Shown here: positions 26,729 to 36,163 of the stretch, one piece after another | Numbering within the stretch: position 1 is the first letter of the stretch | How the letters are laid out: each line of letters opens with the position of its first letter | Source of the DNA: JBMDXK01 sp048594375 | GTDB lineage: Bacteria > Pseudomonadota > Alphaproteobacteria > Rhizobiales > Methylopilaceae | DNA length: 64,000 nt | Assembly: GCA_048594375.1 (NCBI GenBank) | Contig: JBMDXK010000010.1 | Span: forward strand, 1-64,000 | Reading direction: 5' to 3' | Notes under the pieces: model-generated | Told to the model about the DNA's origin: nothing | The model's database searches: none | Seen by the model: only the letters and a program-made list of their open reading frames with translations | Program-made: the position numbers and the translations under genes

Positions 26729-27694
26729 ATGCCTTATACTTTGAACAATACGCCCGTAAATCCGGTGCCTCCGAACGGGCAGGTTTATCGTGTGGAAACC
26801 TCTGACGGCGTTGCGCTCAGAGCTGCGCGCTGGCTTCCGCAGATTGCGCAGCCCAAAGGAACCGTGTGTGTTTTTCAGGGGCGCGGAGAGTGTATTGAAA
26901 AATATTTCGAGACGATTCATGGGTTGTTAGAGCGCGGATTTGCGGTTGCAACACTGGATTGGCGTGGACAGGGCAAATCCCAACGGTTGACGCGCAATCA
27001 TCTGAAAGGGCATGTGGCTTCTTTTGAGCAGTATGTCTGCGATCTGGATGGTTTTATGCAGCATGTTGTTTTGCCGGATTGCCCATTGCCGTTTTTTGGG
27101 CTGGCGCATTCTATGGGTGGCACAACGGTTTTGCACGCGCTTGCCCGTTATCCCAACCGGTTTGATCGGGTTGTCTTGTCGGCTCCGATGGTCGGACTGC
27201 CGGGCGTTGTCGGGAGTGAGCCTGTTGCTTTGCTTGCACGAATCCTGTGTGGATTGGGGTTTGGCAAGGCTGCCATTCCCATTGCATTCAAGGCATCCCT
27301 TGATAATCTCTTCCGGTTTGAAGGGAATGTTGTAACGCGCGATAAACGCCGGTTCGAGCGCAATGCACAGATTTTGCGCGATGATGGGCAGTTGACGGTG
27401 GGCGGGCCAACATTTGGTTGGCTGAATGCGGCCTATCGCGCTACGGCGCATTTTGTGTTGCCGGATTTTGTTGCCAAAATCCGTACTCCGGTGCTGTTTG
27501 TGATTGCCGGGGGTGATAAGGTGGTGAGCATTGCCGCCATCACCCGACTTGTGCGGCGGTTAAAAACGGCCGGTATGGTTTCGCTGGATGGCGCACAGCA
27601 TGAAGTTTTGCAGGAAACCGATGCGGTGCGCGCGGCGTTCTGGGCGGCCTTTGATGCTTTCATTCCGGGAAATGAAAGCTTTCCAGAAGTGTAA
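26729..27694 (+). CDS. Alpha/beta hydrolase (monoacylglycerol lipase / PldB type)
   Basis: A 321-residue soluble hydrolase. The order is GTVCVFQGRGECIEKYFETI, the Asp-containing LDWRGQGKS, nucleophile elbow GLAHSMGG (Ser in HSMGG), acid segment VIAGGDKVVS and the catalytic His in DGAQHEVLQE. It resembles lysophospholipase L2 and serine aminopeptidase S33 domains. The start MPYTLNNTP at 26729 has GAGGG nearby and gives the usual length; the frame is open further upstream without support. It is convergent with hisN. Confidence 0.9.
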   Translation: MPYTLNNTPVNPVPPNGQVYRVETSDGVALRAARWLPQIAQPKGTVCVFQGRGECIEKYFETIHGLLERGFAVATLDWRGQGKSQRLTRNHLKGHVASFEQYVCDLDGFMQHVVLPDCPLPFFGLAHSMGGTTVLHALARYPNRFDRVVLSAPMVGLPGVVGSEPVALLARILCGLGFGKAAIPIAFKASLDNLFRFEGNVVTRDKRRFERNAQILRDDGQLTVGGPTFGWLNAAYRATAHFVLPDFVAKIRTPVLFVIAGGDKVVSIAAITRLVRRLKTAGMVSLDGAQHEVLQETDAVRAAFWAAFDAFIPGNESFPEV

Positions 27695-27704
27695 AGGCTC
27701 ATCT

Positions 27705-28499
27705 CTAAGTCGCGTTATATTTCGCCAGCATTTCGATGGCCTGTTCGTGAATGCGTTTGTCGCCTGCCGCAATAATCCGGCCGCCTGTTGTTGGCTTGCT
27801 GCCATCCCATGCGGTGACAATCCCGCCCGCACCTTCGATAATCGGTATCAGCGCAATAATGTCATAGGGTGCAAGACCGGCTTCAATTACCAGATCCACT
27901 TGCCCTGCGGCCACCATGCAATAATTGTAGCAATCACCGCCAAAGCGTGTGACTTTCACCGCTTTTTCAATGGCTTCAAAGGCGGATAATTCCTGTGGTG
28001 CAAACAGGCGTGGTGATGTGGTGCAGAGGAAGGCTTCGCTTAAAGCCGCGCAAGGGCGGGTGCGCAGTGTGCGTTCACTGAAGCGGTTGACACTGTGCGC
28101 ACTGACACCATCGCCCCAGAAATGTTCGCCGATAAACGGTTGGTTCATGATGCCATAAACGGGGCTTCCATGGCGGGTGAGTGCAATCAGTGTTCCCCAT
28201 GCTGGCAGACCGGAAATGAAAGAGCGGGTGCCATCAATGGGGTCAATCACCCAGACATATTCTGCATCGCCATTTTCTGTACCAAATTCCTCTCCAATCA
28301 CACCGTGATTGGGAAAGTGTCCTTTAATAATCTGGCGGATAGCGGCTTCACCGGCGCGGTCTGCGGCAGTCACGGGATCGAACCCGCCGCCACTGCCTTT
28401 GTTTTCGATGGTGATTGCGGTGCGGAAAAACGGCAGAATGGCTTCTCCTGCGGCTTTGCTCAGGCGTTCGACAAACAGTTTAAAATCAACGGCTGACAT
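27705..28499 (-). CDS. hisN: Inositol-monophosphatase-fold phosphatase, likely histidinol-phosphatase
   Basis: A 264-residue Mg-dependent phosphatase. Metal-site motifs are GEEFG (about residues 67-71), WVIDPIDGTRSFISG and GLAPYDIIALIPIIEGAGG. The set FDPVTAADRAGEAAIR, GGDCYNYCMVAAGQVDLVIE is typical of alphaproteobacterial HisN-like histidinol-phosphatases; inositol-1-phosphatase activity cannot be excluded. AAAGGGATTGT precedes the ATG. The next minus-strand gene upstream is the GNAT-like gene, 67 bases away, so they may be co-transcribed. Confidence 0.85.
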   Translation of the reverse strand: MSAVDFKLFVERLSKAAGEAILPFFRTAITIENKGSGGGFDPVTAADRAGEAAIRQIIKGHFPNHGVIGEEFGTENGDAEYVWVIDPIDGTRSFISGLPAWGTLIALTRHGSPVYGIMNQPFIGEHFWGDGVSAHSVNRFSERTLRTRPCAALSEAFLCTTSPRLFAPQELSAFEAIEKAVKVTRFGGDCYNYCMVAAGQVDLVIEAGLAPYDIIALIPIIEGAGGIVTAWDGSKPTTGGRIIAAGDKRIHEQAIEMLAKYNAT

Positions 28500-28566
28500 A
28501 CAATCCCTTTCAGAAGGTGGCATCACAGAGAAACGATAAGAGTTATTGGGTATGCTGGAACAGCTT

Positions 28567-29667
28567 TTACGGGGAATAGCGGTCGCTGACAAGGCGCGTC
28601 CATGTTTCCCCTGCAAAGCCGCTGGTAATTGCGCGTCCTTCATGGACGGCTGTTACAAGGCTTTCATCGCGTGTATGAACAATTGCCGAATGGCGGCGGA
28701 ACAAAAGTGCGCGGCGTTTGAGCAACGGGTCAAGGAAGCGCAATTGTGTGCGGCCTTTTGCGGCTACATAGCCTGCTTCGCGGGTTTCCAGCAGCATGGA
28801 ATCCACCACTGCTGGCGCTGATTCTGTGTGAGCCAGCATTTGCACTACCCAGGCTATACCGCCCGGCAGACCATGATAAACGTAGGCGCCAAGGGGTTTG
28901 CCCAGCGCATTAAAGACAACGCGGCGGTGCAGGGGGCCACGTTTGACATTGCCATTGGCATGATCCAGTTGCCATTTGAGGGAATGTTCATCCCAATCCG
29001 GGCGCAAATCATAGGCGTTTGCAAGTTCCAGAAACACCGGAATGAATTCATCCTGCGGCACATCGCGGTTGGTGGTCGTATCGGCTTTGATGGTCTGGCG
29101 GTGGCGGTCTTTGGAGAAATCCCGTTCCACCAGTTTATCCAGCGGTTTGCCAATGGGTTGCGCGTAGCGCAGCAGACCGATTTTCTGTGTGGCAAGGGTA
29201 AGTGCAAAGCTGGCAGGGCGGTGGATGGCTGTCCATTCCATGCTTTCGGATGTGGCGGCGCGTGCGCCGAATTTTTCCCACATGCCAATGGCAATGGGGT
29301 TGATGGGTTCTGAGACGGAAATATCCTGTGCGCCGTTTAGAAAGGTACGCAGGAGTTGCGCACCGGCAAAGGGGTTGCGTGCGGGTTCTGCCACGGCAAT
29401 GGTGGTGGGGGCGGCGGCGCGCAATACCCGTCCGTTGATGTTCATGCGCAGGGGAATCACGCCGATATAGCCACCGATCACGCCTTCGGGGGTGATATAG
29501 ACTTTGGAACTAATTTCAGGGTCACGCCAAGGGTGTTCAAAGAACAGTTCGTTCATGCACTGGATGAGACCGGCAGGGGGGGGATCCTTCGGGTTGCGGA
29601 AGACTTTTTGAAAAATTTTCGCAACAGCGGGAATGTCTTCCGCTGTCAAGGATCGGATTTCAGTCAT
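28567..29667 (-). CDS. GNAT-like acyltransferase, paralogue A
   Basis: A 366-residue soluble protein. The N-terminus MTEIRSLTAEDIPAVAKIFQKVFR is a GNAT start, and the first ~150 residues fit an N-acetyltransferase fold with GVIGGYIGVIPLRM, NPFAGAQLLRTF, NPIAIGMWEKFG. The second half (IAWVVQMLAHTES, TSGFAGETW at the end) is shared with the divergent gene next door. Substrate is unknown. Nearby asnB and ACP genes suggest transfer of an acyl group from ACP, an inference. It is divergent from its paralogue with about 200 bases between. Confidence 0.7.
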   Translation of the reverse strand: MTEIRSLTAEDIPAVAKIFQKVFRNPKDPPPAGLIQCMNELFFEHPWRDPEISSKVYITPEGVIGGYIGVIPLRMNINGRVLRAAAPTTIAVAEPARNPFAGAQLLRTFLNGAQDISVSEPINPIAIGMWEKFGARAATSESMEWTAIHRPASFALTLATQKIGLLRYAQPIGKPLDKLVERDFSKDRHRQTIKADTTTNRDVPQDEFIPVFLELANAYDLRPDWDEHSLKWQLDHANGNVKRGPLHRRVVFNALGKPLGAYVYHGLPGGIAWVVQMLAHTESAPAVVDSMLLETREAGYVAAKGRTQLRFLDPLLKRRALLFRRHSAIVHTRDESLVTAVHEGRAITSGFAGETWTRLVSDRYSP

Positions 29668-29869
29668 TGTTTTCTCACTTTGGAGAGCCGTTGGCATACC
29701 TCTACACCGGAATAGCTCTTGCAGATCATGGTCGGGCAGCAGATTGCAGAAATTTTGATTATAGAATTTGCATACTGCACAAATGGTTGTAAAGAGATAA
29801 AGATAAAAAACAAAAATGAACAGGGGGCTAGGCTTAGTCCTCACTCTTGTGAAGGAAATGGCATTTTCA

Positions 29870-30973
29870 ATGACCCATTCGCTTCCCTCTGCAGGCATGG
29901 CGGTTGTGCGCCCTTTTACTCTTGCGGATGCACCTGACGCGGCAAGGCTGTTTTTGCATGTATTCCGCAGCGTTGATGCGGTGCCTTCGGCTGCGTTGAT
30001 TGCTGTTTTCAAAAGCAGCTTTGTGAATGCGGATGGTTCTTCATTTTCGCGGGTTTATATTGATTCATGCGGCAAACTCACTGGATTTGTGGGTGCGTTG
30101 CCGCAGGATTTTGTCTGCGGCGAGCGGCGGGTGTCGGCGTTGGTGGTGGGTTCGCTGATGGTGCGTGATCCGGTGAAAGATCCGCTGGCAGGGGCGCGGT
30201 TGTTGCGTTCCTTGCAAGAGGCGGGCAGGGATGTTGTGGTGAGTGAAACGGCCAACCCTGTTTCACAAAAGATGTGGGAAAAAAGCGGCGGTCTTGTCAT
30301 CCCTGGCTATAGTCTTGATTATTTTCGTATTTTGCGCCCGTTCGGTTTTTTGAATGCGCTGGCCAGCCTAAAAGTGGGTGCGTTGCGTTTCTTGCGTCCT
30401 TTCGCGCAAGGGCTGGATGGTGTTGCGGCGCGGTTTTTCCGTCCTGATCCTGCGCTGCATAACACAATCTATGAACGGGATTTATCCCCGCAGGAGGCGG
30501 GTGGTGTCATGCTTCACCTTGCGCAGCATTCGGCGGTTGCTCCCGATTTTGATGCTCTGCGCTGGCAAAAGCGGATAGAAGCCGCGCAGGTGAAGGCAAA
30601 ATACGGGGGCTGTGTGTGCCGCGGTGTGTTTGATCGCAAGGATCACTGCATTGGCCTGTATCTTTTTCATGGGGAAAAAGGAAAAACCGCACAAGTGCTG
30701 CAAATCCTGGCGCATCCTTCCCATCGGCAGAGGGTGGTTGCGTTGTTGGTGGCTGCGGCCTATCGGGCAGGAGCCGTTGCGGTGCGGGGGCGTTCGGTGC
30801 CGGAATTGCAAACGGTTCTGGCGCAGCACAAAGCGGTGTTTGTGCAACGCTCTGTGTTGACGCTTTACACACAAGATGCCGCAATCATTGATGCTTTTCA
30901 GCGTGGAAGCGTGCTGACAACGGGTCTGGCCGGTGAAACATGGGTTGGGCTGATTGGCTATAATGATGCGTAG
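29870..30973 (+). CDS. GNAT-like acyltransferase, paralogue B
   Basis: A 367-residue protein co-linear with paralogue A: MAVVRPFTLADAPDAARLF, DPLAGARLLRSL, VVVSETANPVSQKMWEKSG, TAQVLQILAH and the terminal TTGLAGETWVGL line up with A's NPFAGAQLLRTF, NPIAIGMWEKFG, VVQMLAH and TSGFAGETW. The start is uncertain: ATG 29870 gives a length equal to A, ATG 29858 is closer to AAGGAA, and 29816 opens the frame. It lies 38 bases upstream of asnB on the same strand, so probably one operon with asnB and the ACP gene. Confidence 0.7.
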   Translation: MTHSLPSAGMAVVRPFTLADAPDAARLFLHVFRSVDAVPSAALIAVFKSSFVNADGSSFSRVYIDSCGKLTGFVGALPQDFVCGERRVSALVVGSLMVRDPVKDPLAGARLLRSLQEAGRDVVVSETANPVSQKMWEKSGGLVIPGYSLDYFRILRPFGFLNALASLKVGALRFLRPFAQGLDGVAARFFRPDPALHNTIYERDLSPQEAGGVMLHLAQHSAVAPDFDALRWQKRIEAAQVKAKYGGCVCRGVFDRKDHCIGLYLFHGEKGKTAQVLQILAHPSHRQRVVALLVAAAYRAGAVAVRGRSVPELQTVLAQHKAVFVQRSVLTLYTQDAAIIDAFQRGSVLTTGLAGETWVGLIGYNDA

Positions 30974-31011
30974 CGTTTCTTTGTTCATGTCTTTCTTAAA
31001 GTTGTAAAATT

Positions 31012-32937
31012 ATGTGCGGTATCGCTGGATTTACAGGGCAACTGCCCTCTCGGTTTTCTCCTGAACAGGTGTTGGCGGCTATGAATAGCCCCATTGAACA
31101 CCGTGGCCCCGATGCGGGTGGTGTGTGGGTAGGGCAGGGCGTTGGTTTTGCGCACCGGCGGCTGTCAATTATTGATTTGTCCAGCGGGCAGCAGCCGATG
31201 CACACAGAAGATGGCCGCTATGCCATCACATTTAACGGCGAGATATTCAACTATCTGGAATTGAAGGCGGAGCTGGAGAAAAAAGGCCAGCGTTTTCGTA
31301 CAGCTTCGGATACGGAAGTTATTCTGGCCGCTTTTCGGGAATGGGGGGAGGCGTGTGTTTGCCGGTTCAACGGTGATTTTGCGTTTGCTCTTTTTGATAA
31401 TGAAACCGGCCATGTATTTGCGGCGCGCGACCGTATGGGGGTGCGGCCGTTTTTCTATACCCAAGCACACGGTTGTCTGGTGTTTGGGTCTGAAATCAAG
31501 GCGCTTCTGGCCTTTCCGGGTGTAGAGGCCAAGCCTGATCCTTTTGCCATTGACCAGATTTTCACCTTCTGGTTTCCACTGGCACCGCGCACCGGGTTTG
31601 AAGGTATTTCTGAATTGCCGCCTGCGCATGTGCTGACCTTCAAGGGGGGCAAAATCTCCACTCGCGCCTATTGGACGCTGGATTTTCCGCGTGCGCAGGA
31701 TGCTTATGACAATCGTTCCGAGCAAGCCATTGTTGGCGATGTGCGTGGTGTGCTGGAAGATGCAACGCGCCTTCGGTTGCGCTCGGATGTGCCGGTGGGG
31801 GCTTATCTTTCTGGCGGACTGGATTCTTCCATTATTACGGCGTTGGTCAAATCCATCCAGCCCCATAATCTGCATACCTTTTCAGTGACATTCGATACGG
31901 CAGAATTTGACGAGACCGATTTTCAGAACCAGATGGTGAAGGCTCTGGGGACGCATCATCGTTCGGTGCCGATTACGCCGCATCAGATCGGAGAGCTGTT
32001 TCCGGCGGTGATTGATGTTACCGAGCGCCCCATTGTGCGTACGGCTCCGGCGCCGTTGTTCAAATTGTCACAGTTTGTCCATGCGCAGGGTTATAAGGTT
32101 GTCTTGACCGGCGAAGGTGCGGATGAAGTCTTTGCGGGTTATGATATTTTCAAAGAGATGAGCGTGCGCCGTTTCATGGCGCGGCAACCGCAATCGCAGA
32201 TCCGGCCGCAGTTGTTGCGCAAGCTGTATCCGTATCTGCCACGGCTTAGCGCCCAGAATCCTGCTTATCTGGAAGCGTTTTTCGGCTCAAGGCTGGATGA
32301 GGTGCATGATCCGTTGTTTTCGCATCTGCCCCGCTTCCGGACAACGGCTGCGGCGAAGGTGTTTTACAGTGCAGCGTTTCGTGAGCAGCTTGGCGGTTAT
32401 GATGCGCTGGATGCTTTGCGCAGTGGTTTGCCGTCCGAATTCATGCACTGGCATACGCTCAATCAGGCGCAATATCTGGAAACGGCTTATCTGTTGCCGG
32501 GCTATATTCTGTCCTCGCAAGGGGATCGCATGGCGATGGCGCATGGCGTGGAAGGGCGTTTTCCGTTTCTGGATCATCGTGTGGTGGAAATGGCGGCGCG
32601 GATTCCTGTGGCACTCAAGATGCGTGGCTTGCGGGAAAAACATGTTTTGCGTGAGGCATTTGCGCCCATGTTGCCGCACACTATTGCGCAGCGGGTCAAA
32701 CAGCCTTACCGTGCGCCGGACGCTCCTTCCTTTGTGGGGGAGGGTGCGCCGCCGTGGGTTGCGGAGCGGGTTGCGCCTTGCGCGCTGGAGGAAACCGGTT
32801 TCTTCAATGAGGGCGCGGTGGGCAAGCTGATGGCTAAATGTGCGAAAGGCCGACCGCTGGGCTTTAAGGATAACACCGCCTTGGTAGGGATTTTATCAAC
32901 GCAACTCTGGCATAAACAGTTTATGCGCAATACATGA
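31012..32937 (+). CDS. asnB: Glutamine-hydrolysing asparagine synthase, AsnB type
   Basis: A 641-residue class II amidotransferase that uses glutamine ammonia and ATP to amidate a carboxylate. The N-terminal glutaminase domain starts with the nucleophile Cys2 (MCGIAGFTG), with HRGPDAGGVW and FNGEIFNYLEL. The synthetase domain has the ATP loop SGGLDSS (267-273) and LTGEGADEVFAGYD. Homologues in gene clusters often modify sugars, peptides or lipids rather than free aspartate. The gene sits between a GNAT-like gene and an ACP gene, which favours a specialised role (inference). Confidence 0.88.
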   Translation: MCGIAGFTGQLPSRFSPEQVLAAMNSPIEHRGPDAGGVWVGQGVGFAHRRLSIIDLSSGQQPMHTEDGRYAITFNGEIFNYLELKAELEKKGQRFRTASDTEVILAAFREWGEACVCRFNGDFAFALFDNETGHVFAARDRMGVRPFFYTQAHGCLVFGSEIKALLAFPGVEAKPDPFAIDQIFTFWFPLAPRTGFEGISELPPAHVLTFKGGKISTRAYWTLDFPRAQDAYDNRSEQAIVGDVRGVLEDATRLRLRSDVPVGAYLSGGLDSSIITALVKSIQPHNLHTFSVTFDTAEFDETDFQNQMVKALGTHHRSVPITPHQIGELFPAVIDVTERPIVRTAPAPLFKLSQFVHAQGYKVVLTGEGADEVFAGYDIFKEMSVRRFMARQPQSQIRPQLLRKLYPYLPRLSAQNPAYLEAFFGSRLDEVHDPLFSHLPRFRTTAAAKVFYSAAFREQLGGYDALDALRSGLPSEFMHWHTLNQAQYLETAYLLPGYILSSQGDRMAMAHGVEGRFPFLDHRVVEMAARIPVALKMRGLREKHVLREAFAPMLPHTIAQRVKQPYRAPDAPSFVGEGAPPWVAERVAPCALEETGFFNEGAVGKLMAKCAKGRPLGFKDNTALVGILSTQLWHKQFMRNT

Positions 32938-32950
32938 GATGAGAAAAACG

Positions 32951-33205
32951 ATGACCGAAACAGCAGAACAGCGTATCCGGCTTTTTATTGAAGAAAATTT
33001 TATTTTTGCCGACAATATGGCCGCGTTTCCGGCTGAAAAATCGCTGATTGAAGCGGGTGTGATTGATTCCACAGGCGTGTTGGAAATGGTTGGTTTTCTG
33101 GAGCAGGAATTTGGCATCAAGGTACAGGATGCGGATATTGTGCCGCAGAATCTGGATTCCATTGCTGCCATTGCATCCTTTGTGCAATCCAGACAGGCTG
33201 CCTGA
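32951..33205 (+). CDS. Acyl carrier protein
   Basis: An 84-residue carrier protein. The phosphopantetheine site is GVIDSTGVLEMVGFLEQEF with Ser40 after Asp. An acidic four-helix pattern fits. It differs from the fatty-acid ACP (the usual LGADSLD is replaced by GVIDSTG), pointing to a dedicated carrier as seen with stand-alone adenylate-forming ligases. ATGAGATGAG precedes the ATG at 32951; a start at 32939 is possible. It lies 13 bases after asnB. Its stop abuts the stop of the convergent amidohydrolase gene. Confidence 0.85.
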   Translation: MTETAEQRIRLFIEENFIFADNMAAFPAEKSLIEAGVIDSTGVLEMVGFLEQEFGIKVQDADIVPQNLDSIAAIASFVQSRQAA

Positions 33206-34096
33206 CTATTCTGCGGCAAGCGGTGGGGCGCTGGCTTCGGCTTGGGCGTAGCCCATCAGTTCCTGCACCAGGTGTGAAAGGTCGTGCTGCAATCGGCCAA
33301 ATCCGTCGTGCAATTCATGGCGCTTTTCGTCCATATAAAGAGCGCGGTTGATTTCGATTTGCAGGGCGTGAATGCTGTTGGCGGGTTTGCCGTAATGTTC
33401 GGTGATAAAGCCTCCCGCATAGGGGCGGTTGCGGGTGACGCGGTAGCCGCGTTTTTGCAGGATGTTTTCGGTGTGGTCGGTGAGTGCGGGGTCGCAACTG
33501 CTGCCGTAGCGATCCCCTAGGATAATGTCGGTTTTGGTGCTGTTTGAGCGGGAAAGATTGCCCGATGGCATGGAGTGGCAATCAATCAATATGGCCATGC
33601 CGTAATGGGCGCGCAGACCGTTCAGCAGTGTTCCCAAAGCATGATGATATGGCTTATAAAGATTTTCTATCCGCTTGATGGCATCAGCGACAGGGATTTT
33701 TTGCGCATAGATATTTTTGGAATCGGCCACAATGCGCGCAATGGTGCCAAGTCCACCGGCCACCCGCATTGAGCGGGTGTTGGCGTGTGGTGGCAGGCGG
33801 CCTTCAAACATGAGCGGGTCGAGTTCGTAGGGTTCGCGGTTGACGTCAATATAGGCGCGGGGAAAGTGGGCGCGCATGAGCGTTGCGCCATAAAGGGGCG
33901 CATCCCGGAACAGTTCATCCACGAAGGCATCTTCGGAGCGCCGCAGGGTGAGCGGGTCAAGACAGCTGCTTTTGAGGAAGTGTGGCGGATAGATTGCACC
34001 GGAGTGGGGAGAATTAAACGCCACGGGCGCCCGAATCATGTCAGGATATAAAATCTCGAATGCGGGGTTGAACGCATCATCAAAGGGGACTGTCAT
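33206..34096 (-). CDS. N-formylglutamate amidohydrolase family protein
   Basis: A 296-residue protein with FNSPHSGAIYPPHFL, the Asp/Asn-rich YIDVNREPYELDP, ILIDCHSMPSG and ALQIEINRALYMDE, the family's metal- and substrate-site segments. Members hydrolyse N-formylglutamate in histidine degradation, but no hut genes are here. The head-to-head arrangement with cpdR and a following tRNA-Val is conserved in alphaproteobacteria, so this copy likely belongs to that block rather than the asnB cluster. Confidence 0.85.
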   Translation of the reverse strand: MTVPFDDAFNPAFEILYPDMIRAPVAFNSPHSGAIYPPHFLKSSCLDPLTLRRSEDAFVDELFRDAPLYGATLMRAHFPRAYIDVNREPYELDPLMFEGRLPPHANTRSMRVAGGLGTIARIVADSKNIYAQKIPVADAIKRIENLYKPYHHALGTLLNGLRAHYGMAILIDCHSMPSGNLSRSNSTKTDIILGDRYGSSCDPALTDHTENILQKRGYRVTRNRPYAGGFITEHYGKPANSIHALQIEINRALYMDEKRHELHDGFGRLQHDLSHLVQELMGYAQAEASAPPLAAE

Positions 34097-34288
34097 TCTT
34101 GTCTTGTGTATCCTTTGGATGGGTTACAAACGCCGTTGAGAGTGCCATTTTCTCTATGGTGGCAAAAAAAAGTGTATTTTGTCCAGAAAAAACATCTCTT
34201 GGAAACCGCCTGTTTACGTTGCATGGTTTTTATGGAGAGAATGAAACGTTTTTGCGTGTTCCCTTGTTGCAGAGTTAAATGAACTGTC

Positions 34289-34651
34289 ATGACAAAAATT
34301 ATTCTTGCTGAAGACGACAACGATATGCGCCGCTTTCTGGCGCGCGCCCTTGAAAATGCCGGCTATTCCGTTGTGTCTTTCGACAACGGTCTTTCGGCCT
34401 ACCAGCGTTTGCGGGAAGAGCCGTTCGAGCTGCTGCTTACCGATATCGTGATGCCTGAAATGGATGGCATTGAACTGGCGCGGCGTGCCAGTGAGCTGGA
34501 TCCAGACATCAAGATCATGTTCATCACCGGCTTTGCGGCGGTGGCGCTTAATCCTGATTCACAAACGCCGAAAGAAGCCAAAATTCTTTCAAAGCCGTTT
34601 CACTTGCGGGATCTGGTGAATGAAGTCCAGCGGATGCTTGCCGCAGCTTAA
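34289..34651 (+). CDS. cpdR: Response regulator CpdR
   Basis: A single-domain receiver of 120 residues. The phospho-acceptor Asp52 is in LLLTDIVMPEMDG, with acidic residues EDD at 9-11 and Lys in LSKPFHLRDLVNEV. In Caulobacter, CpdR primes the ClpXP protease for cell-cycle substrates. FITGFAAVALN and LSKPFHLRDLV are near-diagnostic of CpdR. It fits the CtrA-type sites in the window. Confidence 0.93.
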   Translation: MTKIILAEDDNDMRRFLARALENAGYSVVSFDNGLSAYQRLREEPFELLLTDIVMPEMDGIELARRASELDPDIKIMFITGFAAVALNPDSQTPKEAKILSKPFHLRDLVNEVQRMLAAA

Positions 34652-34855
34652 GGCTTTCACCGCTGATTCTCTTTTAAAAAACAGGCAGATCGTATATGTG
34701 CGGTCTGTCCTTTTGTGTATGCCAAGGGAATGAAGCGGTTTTTATCTTCACAGCATTTGGGAAAAACCGTTTCTTTGTGTTTTTCTCTCTTGCCATTGCG
34801 ACAGACTCCCTTTATACACTGCTCAACTGTTTCAGATGGTGCTTGCCAGATGATC

Positions 34856-34930
<75 letters not shown>

Positions 34931-34989
34931 TTTCAGGGTGGTTTCCATAATTTTCTGGCGTTCATTCGCCGTAACACAGGTTCTGTATT

Positions 34990-35115
34990 ATGAAGATTCG
35001 CAATTCTTTGAAATCTTTGCGTGACCGCCACCGGGATAACCGCCTTGTGCGCCGCAAAGGACGTGTCTACGTCATCAACAAAACACAAAAGCGTTACAAA
35101 GCCCGTCAAGGCTAA
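34990..35115 (+). CDS. rpmJ: 50S ribosomal protein L36
   Basis: A 41-residue, very basic protein: MKIRNSLKSLRDRHRDN, then LVRRKGRVYVINKTQKRYK and ARQG. This is the alphaproteobacterial form of L36, which lacks the zinc-binding Cys of the 37-38 residue form and is slightly longer. It is a single gene ended by a strong terminator. Confidence 0.97.
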   Translation: MKIRNSLKSLRDRHRDNRLVRRKGRVYVINKTQKRYKARQG

Positions 35116-35141
35116 TTGCAGCTTTTCTGCTTGTCTCTATC

Positions 35142-35186
35142 AAGGCACACCGCGTCTCATTCATTGATATGCGGTGTGCCTTTTTG
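35142..35186 (+). terminator. Rho-independent terminator of rpmJ
   Basis: AAGGCACACCGC and GCGGTGTGCCTT arms with a T tract, 27 bases after the rpmJ stop. Confidence 0.9.
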
Positions 35187-35381
35187 CTGTTTTTCTGGTC
35201 GTTCTTGTGCGTGAATCCACGCCTTTTCGTTTTCAAGGAAGGGATGCTCATTCCTGTTCATTCGACCAACCGTTATAAAAAAGCGTTCAATCACTTCTGT
35301 TATCGGGTGCTGGCATTGCTTGCAAACAATGGTATGATGCCGAATGCGGCAGTAATGCTGGTTGGAATAAAGAGGCAATTG

Positions 35382-36086
35382 ATGGCAATCAGGTGTTCTG
35401 GCTTTTTGGGGCGTGCTTTACCCTTTGTGGGCATTGTTGCGGCGTGTTTCACGGCCAGCGCTGTGGGTGCATTTTCTGGAAATCCTGCCTCCGTGGACGT
35501 TTCTGCTTCCGCGCAGGTTATTCGTGTACAGGCTGACAGCCAAGATATTACCGCACCGGAACATACGGAATCCTCCGGGGGGGAAGCTTCTTTTGTAAGT
35601 GGAGAAGAGGCGCGGCTCGATCAGCTTTATGAGCAGCTTAGAACCGCCGCATCCGCTGAAAAAGCGGCGGGCGTTGCAAAATCCATTGAGGCTTTCTGGC
35701 AGCATCAGGCCGGCAGTGCGGCCAATCTGTTGGCAGACCGCGCGGTTTTTTTTGCGCGAAAAGGCGAAGTGGAAAAAGCCATCACCATGATGGATCAGGT
35801 GGTGTTGCTGCAACCTTCGTTTGCAGAAGGGTGGCGGCGGCGCGCGCAATTGTATATGCAGCGTTCCAATCCTGTGCGGGCTATGCTGGATCTGCGGGAG
35901 ACCTTGCGGCAGGAGCCGCGGCATTATCAGGCTTGGGTGGCTTTGGGCAATGTGCTTGAGGCAAACAATGATCCTTACCGCGCTTTAGCGGCGTACCGCC
36001 GCGCTTTGGGGCTTTATCCGCATTTGTCCGGTTTGTCTGAAAAGGTTGAAAGCTTGAGCCAGACAGTGCGCGCGTATTCTTTGTAG
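35382..36086 (+). CDS. Exported TPR-repeat protein
   Basis: A 234-residue protein with a signal segment (ALPFVGIVAACFTASAVGA, about residues 11-29). From about residue 85 it has tetratricopeptide repeats: ADRAVFFARKGEVEKAITMMDQVVLLQP, EGWRRRAQLYMQRSNPVRAMLDLRE and WVALGNVLEANNDPYRALAAYRRALGLYP. It is probably periplasmic and mediates protein contacts; the partner is unknown. AGAGG lies seven bases before the ATG at 35382. A longer open frame upstream overlaps the rpmJ terminator and is unlikely. Confidence 0.85.
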   Translation: MAIRCSGFLGRALPFVGIVAACFTASAVGAFSGNPASVDVSASAQVIRVQADSQDITAPEHTESSGGEASFVSGEEARLDQLYEQLRTAASAEKAAGVAKSIEAFWQHQAGSAANLLADRAVFFARKGEVEKAITMMDQVVLLQPSFAEGWRRRAQLYMQRSNPVRAMLDLRETLRQEPRHYQAWVALGNVLEANNDPYRALAAYRRALGLYPHLSGLSEKVESLSQTVRAYSL

Positions 36087-36163
36087 GCCTGCTTTGGGTT
36101 AGAGGTCGATCCGTATTCTTCTGTGAAATGAAATTGCATCAATTTGCTTTTTAATTTGCACCA

